A program made the translations under genes and the position numbers. 64,000 nucleotides of DNA, taken from positions 372,001 through 436,000 of the forward strand of contig NZ_QFXK01000010.1 of assembly GCF_003261635.1 (NCBI RefSeq), read 5' to 3'. Position 1 is the first letter of the stretch; each line of letters starts with the position of its first letter. Positions 35,596-43,879 of this stretch are shown here, one piece after another. The notes under the pieces were generated by a model. It searched no databases. It worked only from the letters and a program-made list of their open reading frames with translations, and was not told the origin of the DNA. Origin of the DNA: Kribbella monticola (GTDB lineage: Bacteria; Actinomycetota; Actinomycetes; Propionibacteriales; Kribbellaceae).

Positions 35596-36402
35596 ATGGA
35601 ACTCGACCTGCGCAAGCTCCGGTACTTCGTGGCGGTGGCCGAGCATCGGCATTTCGGTCGCGCTGCCGAGGAGCTCTACATCGCGCAGCCGGTGCTGAGT
35701 CGCCAGATCCGTGCCCTGGAAAGCGAACTCGGCTGCGCCTTGTTCGTCCGGACGACGCGCAGCGTGCAGCTCACAGCGGCGGGGGAGCAGTTGCGGGAGG
35801 AGGCTCGCGGCGTGCTGGCCAGTGTCGACTCCGCCATCCGTCGCGTGCACGAGGTCGACCGCGGCGTCGAGCGACTCGTCGTCGCCTTCGCTTCCGGGCT
35901 GCACGTGTCCGAAGCGGTTCTCGCGTTCACCGCGAAGTACCCGGACGTCGAGATCGACCTGGTCCGCCTCAATTGGTGGGAGCAGGATCGGCCACTGCGT
36001 GACGGCCGGGCGGACGTCGGGTATCTGCGGCGCCCGTTCGACGACCGTGGGCTGCGAACCGTCCCGATCGGCAGCGAACGAAGAATCGCCTGCCTGCCGC
36101 TGTCGCATCGGCTGGTGGACCGAGACGAACTGGCGATGGCCGATCTGGCCGGCGAATCGATCATTGACACCCCGTCGCGCCGGACCTCCTCGGTCGAGGA
36201 GAAGTTCGAGCTGATCGCGTCCGGGCACGGCATCGCGCTCGTCCCGGAGAGCGTGGTCGCGGCGTATCCCCGACCCGACCTGGTCTACCTGCCCGTCGTC
36301 GACGGCGTGCTGGCCGAGACCTGCCTGGCGGTCGCCGATCACCGGCGCGACGAGCGGTTGCTGGACTTCCTCGACATCGCCGCCGAAGCCCTCCGGGCGT
36401 AG
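35596..36402 (+). CDS. LysR family transcriptional regulator
   Basis: Regulator of 268 residues, about 30 shorter than the family norm because the effector domain is compact. The winged HTH covers 1-60 (LRKLRYFVAVAEHRHFGRAAEELYIAQPVLSRQIRALE). The effector domain starts near 90 (LVVAFASGLHVSEAVLAF). It is probably the activator or repressor of the divergent NmrA-like gene, which may be a redox sensor. It is followed by a 26-bp direct repeat and then the ECF sigma gene. Confidence 0.9.
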   Translation: MELDLRKLRYFVAVAEHRHFGRAAEELYIAQPVLSRQIRALESELGCALFVRTTRSVQLTAAGEQLREEARGVLASVDSAIRRVHEVDRGVERLVVAFASGLHVSEAVLAFTAKYPDVEIDLVRLNWWEQDRPLRDGRADVGYLRRPFDDRGLRTVPIGSERRIACLPLSHRLVDRDELAMADLAGESIIDTPSRRTSSVEEKFELIASGHGIALVPESVVAAYPRPDLVYLPVVDGVLAETCLAVADHRRDERLLDFLDIAAEALRA

Positions 36403-36454
36403 TACCGGCCCCATCGGAGTCACGCGCTGTACCGGCCCCATCGGAGTCACGCGC
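36402..36454 (+). repeat. 26-bp direct repeat upstream of the ECF sigma gene
   Basis: GTACCGGCCCCATCGGAGTC plus ACGCGC occurs at 36402-36427 and again at 36429-36454, without mismatch and one base apart. It is 25 bases before the sigma factor start, so it may be promoter-related. Confidence 0.85.
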
Positions 36455-36478
36455 GACGGCGACTGTGAAGATGACGGG

Positions 36479-37402
36479 GTGGAGAGTGAGTCCGGTCGGC
36501 TGGCGGTCTTTCAGCAGCAGCGCGGGCGGATGTTCGGGATCGCGTACCGGATGCTCGGTTCCGTCAGCGAGGCCGACGACGTCCTGCAGGAAGCCTGGTT
36601 GCGCTGGCAGTCCGTCGACCCGTCGCAGGTACGAGAGCCGGCCGCGTTCCTCGCCAAGACAGTCACGAACCTCTGCCTGACCCAGCTCACGACCGCCCGG
36701 GCCCGGCGCGAGACCTACGTCGGGGAATGGCTGCCCGAACCGGTCCTGACCGGACCGGAACTGCGCGATCTCGGCCCGCTCGACCTCGCCGAGCAGCGCG
36801 AGTCGGTGTCGTTCGCGCTCCTCAAGATCCTCGAAACGCTGACTCCCGCCGAGCGCGCCGCCTACGTACTGCGTGAAGCCTTCGCCTACAGCCACCGCGA
36901 CGTCGGCGACCTGATCGGCACCACCGAAGCGAACGCCCGCCAGCTCCATTCGCGAGCGCGCAAGCGGGTGGCGACGGCCCAGCGGTCGCGACCGGTCGAT
37001 CCCGGCCAGTGGCGGGCACTCGTCGAGCGCTTCCTCGACGCGGCCCGGCTCGGTGACGTCGACGGGCTCGCGGACCTGCTCGCCGCGGACGTCGTCTCTC
37101 GCGCGGACGGTGGCGGCAAGGTCCATGCCGCGCGCAACCCGGTCTCCGGCCGTGACCGCGTCGCCCGCTACCTGATCGGCGTACTGCAACGCTTCGGCGC
37201 CGGGATGGTGCCGATCTTCGGCGAGGCGAACGGCGCGCCGGTGATCGTTGCCGTCGACACCGACGTGATCCGCGCGGTGTGCTTCTTCGAGTTCGAGGAC
37301 GGCCTGCTGACCGACCTGGATCTCGCCATGAACCCGGACAAACTCGGGTTCGCCGGAGCGCAGTTGTCACGAATCGGAGGGCTGTCCAGTCCAGGCTGGT
37401 GA
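36479..37402 (+). CDS. ECF sigma factor, ECF41/SigJ type with SnoaL-like tail
   Basis: Sigma-70 family member of 307 residues. Region 2 is about 10-75 (RMLGSVSEADDVLQEAWLRW), region 4 about 115-165 (LTPAERAAYVLREAFAYSHRDVGDLIGTT), and a SnoaL-like domain about 175-295. It has the three hallmarks I know for ECF41: WLPEP in the linker, DGGGK and NPDKL in the tail. In that group the tail replaces an anti-sigma factor and tunes activity. The start is GTG 36479. The next gene is an NAD(P)-binding oxidoreductase, matching the usual ECF41 partnership. Confidence 0.9.
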   Translation: MESESGRLAVFQQQRGRMFGIAYRMLGSVSEADDVLQEAWLRWQSVDPSQVREPAAFLAKTVTNLCLTQLTTARARRETYVGEWLPEPVLTGPELRDLGPLDLAEQRESVSFALLKILETLTPAERAAYVLREAFAYSHRDVGDLIGTTEANARQLHSRARKRVATAQRSRPVDPGQWRALVERFLDAARLGDVDGLADLLAADVVSRADGGGKVHAARNPVSGRDRVARYLIGVLQRFGAGMVPIFGEANGAPVIVAVDTDVIRAVCFFEFEDGLLTDLDLAMNPDKLGFAGAQLSRIGGLSSPGW

Positions 37403-37422
37403 CACGAAAGGACACCACGCTG

Positions 37423-38172
37423 ATGAAGACGATCCTCGTCACCGGCGGCACCGGTTCTCTGGGCCGCCCTACCGTCGAAGCTCTCCGCGCGACCGGTCAC
37501 CAACTCAGGGTCCTCAGTCGCCGACCGGGCCCTGATCACCTCCGCGGCGACCTGACGACCGGCGACGGCATCGCCGCCGCCCTCGAAGGCGTCACCACTG
37601 TGCTGCACCTGGCGACCAGCCGCCGGCACGCCGACGTACAGCAGACCCGGAACCTGCTCGAACACGCCAAGGCGGCCGGTGTCGGTCACCTGATCTTCAG
37701 CTCGATCGTCGGCGTCGACCGGATCCCGCTGGCGTACTACCGCGACAAGGTCACCATCGAAAACCTGATCGCCGAGTCGTCGGTACCGTTCACGATCCTG
37801 CGCGCAACGCAGTTCCACGATCTGATCGACGAGCTGCTGACCGCTCAGCGCTTTCTGCCTGCTCTGCTGGCACCCGCGATCCCGTTGCAGCCTGTTTCCG
37901 TCGAAGAAGTCGCGGATCGTCTCACCGAACTCGCTGCCGGTCCGCCGTCCGGCCGGGTCGCGGACCTCGGCGGTCCCGAGCAGATCACCGTCCCCGAGCT
38001 GGCCCGCGCATGGCGACTGGCGAAGCATTCCCGTCGCCCGGTGCTCCCGATTCGCGTGCCAGGCAAGACCTTCCGCGCCTTCGCCACCGGAGCCGCCCTG
38101 CCCGAAGCGACTCAGTCGACGCACCGAACCTTCGACGACTACCTCGCCGGCCGCTACGGAGTACAGCCATGA
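37423..38172 (+). CDS. NAD(P)-binding oxidoreductase, probable ECF41 target
   Basis: Atypical SDR of 249 residues. The Rossmann motif is VTGGTGSLGRPTVEALRATG, and the SSIVGVDRIPLAYYRDKVTIE segment provides a Tyr-x3-Lys-like pair. The NmrA/NAD(P)H-binding type recurs beside ECF41 sigma factors, which activate such oxidoreductases. It starts 20 bases after the sigma gene, with AAAGGA about a dozen bases before the ATG. The stop overlaps the next gene (ATGA). The substrate is unknown. Confidence 0.83.
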   Translation: MKTILVTGGTGSLGRPTVEALRATGHQLRVLSRRPGPDHLRGDLTTGDGIAAALEGVTTVLHLATSRRHADVQQTRNLLEHAKAAGVGHLIFSSIVGVDRIPLAYYRDKVTIENLIAESSVPFTILRATQFHDLIDELLTAQRFLPALLAPAIPLQPVSVEEVADRLTELAAGPPSGRVADLGGPEQITVPELARAWRLAKHSRRPVLPIRVPGKTFRAFATGAALPEATQSTHRTFDDYLAGRYGVQP

Positions 38173-38606
38173 GAACAACCATCCGTACTGCGCTGTCGGT
38201 GCTCGCCGCGCTCCAGCTGGTCCTCGGAGTGTGGACCGCGTTGTTTCCGCAGAGCTTCTACGAAGACGTTCCCACCATCGACTGGACTCCGCCGTACAGC
38301 GAGCACCTCTTCCGAGACTTCGGCGGCGTCACCTTGAGCACTGCGGTCTTCCTGTTCGCCGCGGCCGTTTGGATGGACAGGCGCCTGGTGGTCCTCGCGC
38401 TGGCGTCGTACTTGATCTTCTCGGTGCCGCACGCGATCTTCCACAGCGAACATCTGAGGGGCGAGTCGCCGCTCGCGTCTGCGATTTTGCTGGGCCTGGT
38501 CATCGGATCCGTACTGCTTCCTGCGCTGGTGATCTGGCTCGCCTGGCATGCGCTGGCGCCAGCTGCCGAGAGTAGAGCCGATTACCTCAGCCGACGGTCG
38601 GAATAG
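38169..38606 (+). CDS. Small four-helix membrane protein, unknown
   Basis: Hydrophobic protein of 145 residues with about four membrane segments (near 6-26, 52-70, 74-92, 104-128) and a short acidic loop FYEDVPTIDWTPPYSEHLFRDFGG between the first two. I do not recognise the family with certainty; it resembles DoxX/DUF4345-like proteins found beside SDR oxidoreductases. It is coupled to the oxidoreductase by an ATGA overlap, so it is the third member of the ECF41 operon. Confidence 0.75.
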   Translation: MRTTIRTALSVLAALQLVLGVWTALFPQSFYEDVPTIDWTPPYSEHLFRDFGGVTLSTAVFLFAAAVWMDRRLVVLALASYLIFSVPHAIFHSEHLRGESPLASAILLGLVIGSVLLPALVIWLAWHALAPAAESRADYLSRRSE

Positions 38607-38665
38607 AGGCTTGACTGCCGTCAGTGAGCGCGTCGTCGCAGGGTGACGATGCGGCGGCAATTCGG

Positions 38666-38736
38666 CGTAGGCCGCCTACGTCTCTTGCAGGAGGCCACCA
38701 ATCGATCGGCTCCCTACGGTGAAAGCAGCGCTTTCA
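38666..38736 (+). promoter_or_regulatory. Promoter region with two palindromes before the giant secreted protein
   Basis: CGTAGGC-C-GCCTACG (38666-38680) and TGAAAGC-AGC-GCTTTCA (38720-38736) are perfect inverted repeats. TACGGT (38715-38720) is a likely -10, and the second palindrome covers the probable transcription start. It looks like a repressor operator, with half-sites resembling those of LacI-type sugar repressors. Confidence 0.5.
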
Positions 38737-38752
38737 ACAATCGGGGTGGGTC

Positions 38753-41700
38753 ATGTCTGAGCTGGTCGGGGGACGTCCGCTGTTCGCGGTCGCAGCACGA
38801 AGGGCACGGTGGGCACGGAGCTTCGGGGCATGGTTCGTCGCCGTCGTACTGGTGGTCGCGATGTCGGCGCTGCCGACCAGGAGCTTCGCGGCCCAGGCCG
38901 TCGACGAGGTGCACTACACGTTCACCTCAGCGACCTCGGTGGCCATTGACTGGCGCGGTGACGCTACCGATGTGCGGTGGGGCCCGACCAGCAGCTACGG
39001 CAACGTCGCCCAGGGGACAGCACCCGCCTGGACGCCGTGGTCGTCGGCCGGGCCGTTCTGGCAGTTGCAGCTCGACGGGCTGGCGAAGGGCGCGACGTAC
39101 CACTACTCGATCGGTGGTGGCCCGGACTGGACCTTCCATACCCCACCGGCCGGCAACTTCCGGTTCGACGCGATCGGGGACGTCGGCGACTCGACCAGCT
39201 TCTCCAAGCTCAGCTCGACACTGGCCGCGATCGCCAACGACGAACCTTCGTTCGTCCTGATGGTCGGCGACCTGACCTACGCGAACGCGACCGGCGCGAA
39301 CATCGCCGTGATCGATCAGCACTTCAACGACGTGATGAACTCGTGGGGCACCTCGGCGGCGTACATGCCTGCCTGGGGCAACCATGAGTACGACGTCCCG
39401 GGCTCCGACGACCTGCGCAACTACAAGGGCCGCCTGCTGATGCCGAACGCCCAGGCCTCGCCCGGGTCGCCGGCCATCTCCTGCTGTGGTGACGACTGGG
39501 GCTGGTTCGACGCCGGGCCGGTGCGGTTCATCAACTACCCCGAGCCGTGGACCGGCGCCTGGGCGGACTGGCAGTCGAAGGCGAACGTCTTGATGAGCCA
39601 GGCCCAGAACGATCCGTCGATCAAGTACATCGTGACGAACGGACACCGGCCGGCCTACTCGACCGGCTACCACCCCGGGGAGGCGCAGCTCGCCAACATC
39701 CTGGACGGCTTCGGTACGGCGTACAGCAAGTACGTGCTCAACATCAACGGGCATTCGCACGACTACGAGCGCTTCCAGCCGATCCAGGGCGTCACCCACA
39801 TCACCGTCGGCAGCCCGAGCTCGCTCGAGCTTCCCTGGACCAGCACGGACCCGCGAACCGCGTTCCGCGCCATGCACCTCGCTCACCTGCGGGTGGACGT
39901 CTCCGACACGGGCCTGCGGGTCCAGTCGGTCTGCGACCTTTCGGCCAGCAAAGAGGACACCACATGCGCCCAGGGCAGTGTGCTGGACGAGTACGTCATC
40001 GGTGTCCCGCCGGTGACCCCGCAGAAGACGCAGTACTACGTAGACAAGACAGTCGCGGGCTGCTCGGACACCGGGCCCGGCACGGCAGCGACGCCGTACT
40101 GCACGATCACCAAGGGTGTCGGCCGGCTGCAGGCCGGCTACACCGCCTATATCGGCGACGGCACGTACGCCGAGACGATCAAGCCCGCGGTGTCCGGTAC
40201 GGCGGCCGCGCCGATCACCGTCACTGCCTGGCCGGGCCGGAATCCTGTGATCAGTGGCGTGACGAACGGCGCCTACATCTCCGCGAAGAGCTACTTCACC
40301 CTGTCCAATCTGACCTTCACCGGAACGGTCACCGACGGCATCTACGTGACCAAGAGCGACCATATAGTTGTCAGCGGCAACCATGTGGCGGGCTCCGGCC
40401 GGCCACTGCAGAGTCAGACCGCGCCCGGCATCAGCATCCGCGCCACCAACTCGTCGGTGGTCTCGAGCAACACTTCCGACCACAACAACGGCACCGGTAT
40501 CTACATCACCAACACGAGCACGGACGTCCTGGTCGCCGACAACGAGGCCAGCTACAACGCCGAAGGCTGGCAACGCAACGCCAACGGCATCAACGTCACC
40601 AGTCCCGGAAACACCGTGCTGCGCAACGTCACGCACGACAACGAGGACTCGGGGCTCCAGTTCTTCACCGGCGGCAACGACAACCTGGCCGCGCTGAATG
40701 TCACCTACAACAACGGCGACCACGGCATCGACGACCTCAACGTCACCGGCGGCCGGCTCATCTCGAACACCGTCTACCGCAACTGCACCTCCGGAATCAA
40801 CGTCGAGGGCACCTCCGGCAACTACGTAATCCAGAACAACATCGCGGTCGACAACGCCGTCTACCCGGCGTACAACGGCATCGCCTGCGCGCGCAGGGCC
40901 GGCAACATCGGGATCTGGGACTCCGCACCGCCGACCACGACCGTGGATCACAACCTTGTCTGGCTGACCAAAGCCGGCACGATGTACGTTTTCAAGACCC
41001 CGTACACCTCGCTGGCGGCGATGCAGACCGCGACCGGGCAGGAGGCTGCCGGCGTCCAGGCGGATCCGCTGTTCTTCGACATTCCGAGCTCCGATTTCCA
41101 GTTGCGGTCGGGGTCCCTCGCGATCGATCGGGGTAACTCCGGCGTCTCCGGAGCACAGCCGCGCGACATCCTTGGCAACAACCGGGTTCGCGACCCTTCC
41201 GCGAACAACTCGCAAGCTTCTGGGCCGCGCCTGTACGACGACCTCGGCGCCTACGAGTACCAGCCGGACGTTGCCCCGCCGCCTGCTCCGCCGACAGCGG
41301 TGTTGACCGTGACGCCGACGGCGGGAACGACCCCGTTGCAGGTCACAGCGAACGCGGGCGGTTCCACCGATCCGCGGGGTGAGGCTTTGTCGTACTCCTT
41401 CGATTTCGGCGACGGGACTGTGGTGGGTCCGCAGGCGGGTGTTACGGCTGGTCACACCTTCACGACCGCGGGAAGTTTTGTGGTCAAGGTGACGGCGACC
41501 GATACGAGTGGTCTGTCGTCGACGGCGACGGCGAACGTGACGGCGAGTCAGCCGGCTCAGCCGCCGACTGCGCGTCTTGTCGCCTCGCCGAACACCGGTC
41601 TGACGCCGCTGACCGTGACTGCTGACGGCAGTACATCCACCGATCCGCAGGCCAAGGTGCTCAGCTACGAGTTCGATTTCGGTGACGGGACGGCGAAGGC

Positions 41701-43801
41701 CGGACCGCAGGCTTCCAGTTCCACCACGCACACCTACACCACGGCCGACAGCTACGTGCTCAGTCTCAAGGTCGTCAACAGCGACGGCCTGAGCGACACC
41801 ACAACCACCACGATCACCACCACGGCACCGGTAGCCCCGACCGCAACGCTGACAGTCACCCCGACGACAGGAATGGCTCCGCTCCAGGTCACCGCTGATG
41901 CGAGCGGTTCTACCGATCCGCAGGGACAGACCCTGTCGTACTCGTTCGACTTCGGTGACGGCACTGTCGTCGGGCCGCAGTCCGGCACGACAGCTGATCA
42001 CACCTTCACGACCGCCGGAAGTTATGTGGTCAAGGTGACGGCGACCGATACGAGTGGTCTGTCGTCGACGGCCACCGCGAACGTGACGGCGAGTCAGCCG
42101 GCTCAGCCGCCGACCGCGCGTCTTGTCGCCTCGCCGAACACCGGTCTCACGCCGCTGACCGTGACTGCTGACGGCAGTACATCCACCGATCCGCAGGCCA
42201 AGGTGCTCAGCTACGAGTTCGATTTCGGTGACGGGACGGCGAAGGCCGGACCGCAGGCTTCCAGTTCCACCAGTCACGTCTACACCACGGCCGGCAGCTA
42301 CGTGCTCAGTCTCAAGGTCGTCAACAGTGACGGCCTGAGCGACACCACGAGCACCACGATCACGACGACTGCACCGGTAGCCCCGACCGCCAAACTGACA
42401 GTCACACCGACGATAGGCACGGCCCCGCTCCAGGTCGCCGCGGACGCGAGCGGTTCTACCGACCCGCAGGGACAGACCCTGTCCTATTCGTTCGATTTCG
42501 GTGACGGCACTACCGTGGGGCCGCAGTCGGGTGCGACGGCTGGTCACACCTTCACGACCGCCGGAAGTTATGTGGTCAAGGTGACGGCGACCGATACCAG
42601 CGGTCTGTCGTCCACGGCCACCGCGACCGTGACGACCAATCAGCCGGCTCAGCCGCCGACCGCTCGCCTTGTCGCCTCGCCGAACACCGGCCTGACCCCG
42701 CTGACCGTGACCGCTGACGGCAGCACATCCACCGATCCTCAAGCCAAGACGCTCAGCTACGAGTTCGATTTCGGCGACGGGACGCCCAAGGCAGGACCGC
42801 AAGCCTCCAGTTCTGCCACGCACACCTACACCACGGCCGGCAGCTACGTGCTCAGTCTCAAGGTCGTCAACAGTGACGGCTTGAGCGACACCACGACCAC
42901 CACGATCACCACGACAGCACCGGTAGCACCGACCGCCAAACTGACGGTAACGCCGACCACAGGAACAGCCCCGTTGCCGGTCACCGCCAGCGCGAGCGGT
43001 TCCACCGACCCGCAGGGACAGACCCTGTCCTATTCGTTCGACTTCGGTGACGGCACTGTCGTCGGGCCGCAGGCCTCGGCTACCGCGACCCACACCTACC
43101 CGAACGGGGGCACCTACACGGTCCGCGCAACGGTCACGAACACCAGTGGGCTGAGCACCGTCGCTAGTCAGACCGTCACGGTCGCTCCGGCTCCGGCGTA
43201 CGTCGGACAGTTGGCGACCGCGTCCGCGAACACCCTGAAGAGCAGCGCTGTGCTGACCTTGACCCGCGCCGCGAACGCCGGCGACCTGATCGTCGTCACC
43301 GCGCGGACCGCCGATTCGCTCGGATCAGCGACTGCCAAGGACGATGCGGGCAACACCTACACGCTCGCCACGACCCGTACGGATGCCACCTTGGCCCGAA
43401 TCACGGTGCTGTCCGCGGTCGCGACCCACGCCTTGGCGATCGGAGCTCACATCACCGTCAGCTTCCCGCTCAGTACGTCGTACCTGGTGGCTGCGGACGA
43501 CCTGGTCGGCGTCAAGACTCTGGACCAGAGCGTGAGCGCGACCGGTGGAACCGCGGCCTTCTCCTCCGGGCCGACGGCGATCACCACTGCCCCACGCGAG
43601 GTCGTGATGGGGGTCGTCAGCCTCAGTGGTGGCAAAGCCGCGCCGGCCTGGGCCGCCGGGTGGACCACCATCGGCTCGATCAATGTCAGCTCCAGCTACC
43701 TGTCCCGCGCCTATCGCCTCACTACCGCGACCGGCACGGTCACGGCCGGCGGAACAGCCACCGGCACCTGGATCGCAGGGGCGGTGACCTTCAAACCCTG
43801 A
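38753..43801 (+). CDS. Secreted metallophosphoesterase / beta-helix / seven-PKD protein
   Basis: Modular exported protein of 1682 residues. The signal peptide covers about 1-48 (VVLVVAMSALPTRSFAAQA). A purple-acid-phosphatase-like fold follows, with metal motifs DVGD (143-146), GDLTY (172-176), GNHEY (209-213), GHRP (297-300) and GHSHDYER (333-340). Next comes a right-handed parallel beta-helix (about 425-830) rich in Asn/Gly NxSxxNxG rungs. Seven PKD domains (about 844-1480, each with FDFGDGT) alternate between two types. The ending is a beta-rich module (about 1485-1682). There is no LPXTG or membrane anchor. The combination suggests an enzyme held on an extended surface or polysaccharide-binding stalk. 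ATG 38753 follows GGGGTGGG. Confidence 0.88.
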   Translation: MSELVGGRPLFAVAARRARWARSFGAWFVAVVLVVAMSALPTRSFAAQAVDEVHYTFTSATSVAIDWRGDATDVRWGPTSSYGNVAQGTAPAWTPWSSAGPFWQLQLDGLAKGATYHYSIGGGPDWTFHTPPAGNFRFDAIGDVGDSTSFSKLSSTLAAIANDEPSFVLMVGDLTYANATGANIAVIDQHFNDVMNSWGTSAAYMPAWGNHEYDVPGSDDLRNYKGRLLMPNAQASPGSPAISCCGDDWGWFDAGPVRFINYPEPWTGAWADWQSKANVLMSQAQNDPSIKYIVTNGHRPAYSTGYHPGEAQLANILDGFGTAYSKYVLNINGHSHDYERFQPIQGVTHITVGSPSSLELPWTSTDPRTAFRAMHLAHLRVDVSDTGLRVQSVCDLSASKEDTTCAQGSVLDEYVIGVPPVTPQKTQYYVDKTVAGCSDTGPGTAATPYCTITKGVGRLQAGYTAYIGDGTYAETIKPAVSGTAAAPITVTAWPGRNPVISGVTNGAYISAKSYFTLSNLTFTGTVTDGIYVTKSDHIVVSGNHVAGSGRPLQSQTAPGISIRATNSSVVSSNTSDHNNGTGIYITNTSTDVLVADNEASYNAEGWQRNANGINVTSPGNTVLRNVTHDNEDSGLQFFTGGNDNLAALNVTYNNGDHGIDDLNVTGGRLISNTVYRNCTSGINVEGTSGNYVIQNNIAVDNAVYPAYNGIACARRAGNIGIWDSAPPTTTVDHNLVWLTKAGTMYVFKTPYTSLAAMQTATGQEAAGVQADPLFFDIPSSDFQLRSGSLAIDRGNSGVSGAQPRDILGNNRVRDPSANNSQASGPRLYDDLGAYEYQPDVAPPPAPPTAVLTVTPTAGTTPLQVTANAGGSTDPRGEALSYSFDFGDGTVVGPQAGVTAGHTFTTAGSFVVKVTATDTSGLSSTATANVTASQPAQPPTARLVASPNTGLTPLTVTADGSTSTDPQAKVLSYEFDFGDGTAKAGPQASSSTTHTYTTADSYVLSLKVVNSDGLSDTTTTTITTTAPVAPTATLTVTPTTGMAPLQVTADASGSTDPQGQTLSYSFDFGDGTVVGPQSGTTADHTFTTAGSYVVKVTATDTSGLSSTATANVTASQPAQPPTARLVASPNTGLTPLTVTADGSTSTDPQAKVLSYEFDFGDGTAKAGPQASSSTSHVYTTAGSYVLSLKVVNSDGLSDTTSTTITTTAPVAPTAKLTVTPTIGTAPLQVAADASGSTDPQGQTLSYSFDFGDGTTVGPQSGATAGHTFTTAGSYVVKVTATDTSGLSSTATATVTTNQPAQPPTARLVASPNTGLTPLTVTADGSTSTDPQAKTLSYEFDFGDGTPKAGPQASSSATHTYTTAGSYVLSLKVVNSDGLSDTTTTTITTTAPVAPTAKLTVTPTTGTAPLPVTASASGSTDPQGQTLSYSFDFGDGTVVGPQASATATHTYPNGGTYTVRATVTNTSGLSTVASQTVTVAPAPAYVGQLATASANTLKSSAVLTLTRAANAGDLIVVTARTADSLGSATAKDDAGNTYTLATTRTDATLARITVLSAVATHALAIGAHITVSFPLSTSYLVAADDLVGVKTLDQSVSATGGTAAFSSGPTAITTAPREVVMGVVSLSGGKAAPAWAAGWTTIGSINVSSSYLSRAYRLTTATGTVTAGGTATGTWIAGAVTFKP
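41284..43190 (+). repeat. 546-bp intragenic repeats encoding PKD pairs
   Basis: The PKD stalk is written as alternating A and B units. The B unit marker CGCCTCGCCG recurs at 41581, 42127 and 42673, exactly 546 bases apart, and long stretches around it are almost identical in DNA. A units start near 41290, 41836, 42382 and 42928. There are three and a half copies in total. Confidence 0.85.
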
Positions 43802-43842
43802 TCGCCACGACGACGACCGAGCTCCACGCAGCCGACAGTGAC

Positions 43843-43873
43843 TTGACCACTGTGACAGTTGTACTGTCACAAT
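43843..43873 (+). promoter_or_regulatory. MerR-type promoter of the AMACR operon
   Basis: TTGACC (43843-43848), a 19-base spacer and CACAAT (43868-43873) have the over-long spacing typical of MerR activation. Inside lies the perfect palindrome TGTGACAGT-TGT-ACTGTCACA (43851-43871). The -10 ends six bases before ATG 43880, giving a leaderless mRNA. The layout matches 51357-51387 base for base in position. Confidence 0.7.
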
Positions 43874-43879
43874 ATGGAA

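Noticed and set aside
37365..37386. ECF41 promoter before the oxidoreductase (TGTCACG then GTCC)
   Set aside because: A TGTCACG is present, but the spacing to a CGTC-like -10 does not fit what I remember, so I do not claim it.
38927..43093. A 1388-residue open frame on the minus strand
   Set aside because: It is the antisense of the secreted metallophosphoesterase/PKD gene. Its repeats mirror the PKD repeats and its composition is the usual GC-rich antisense pattern.
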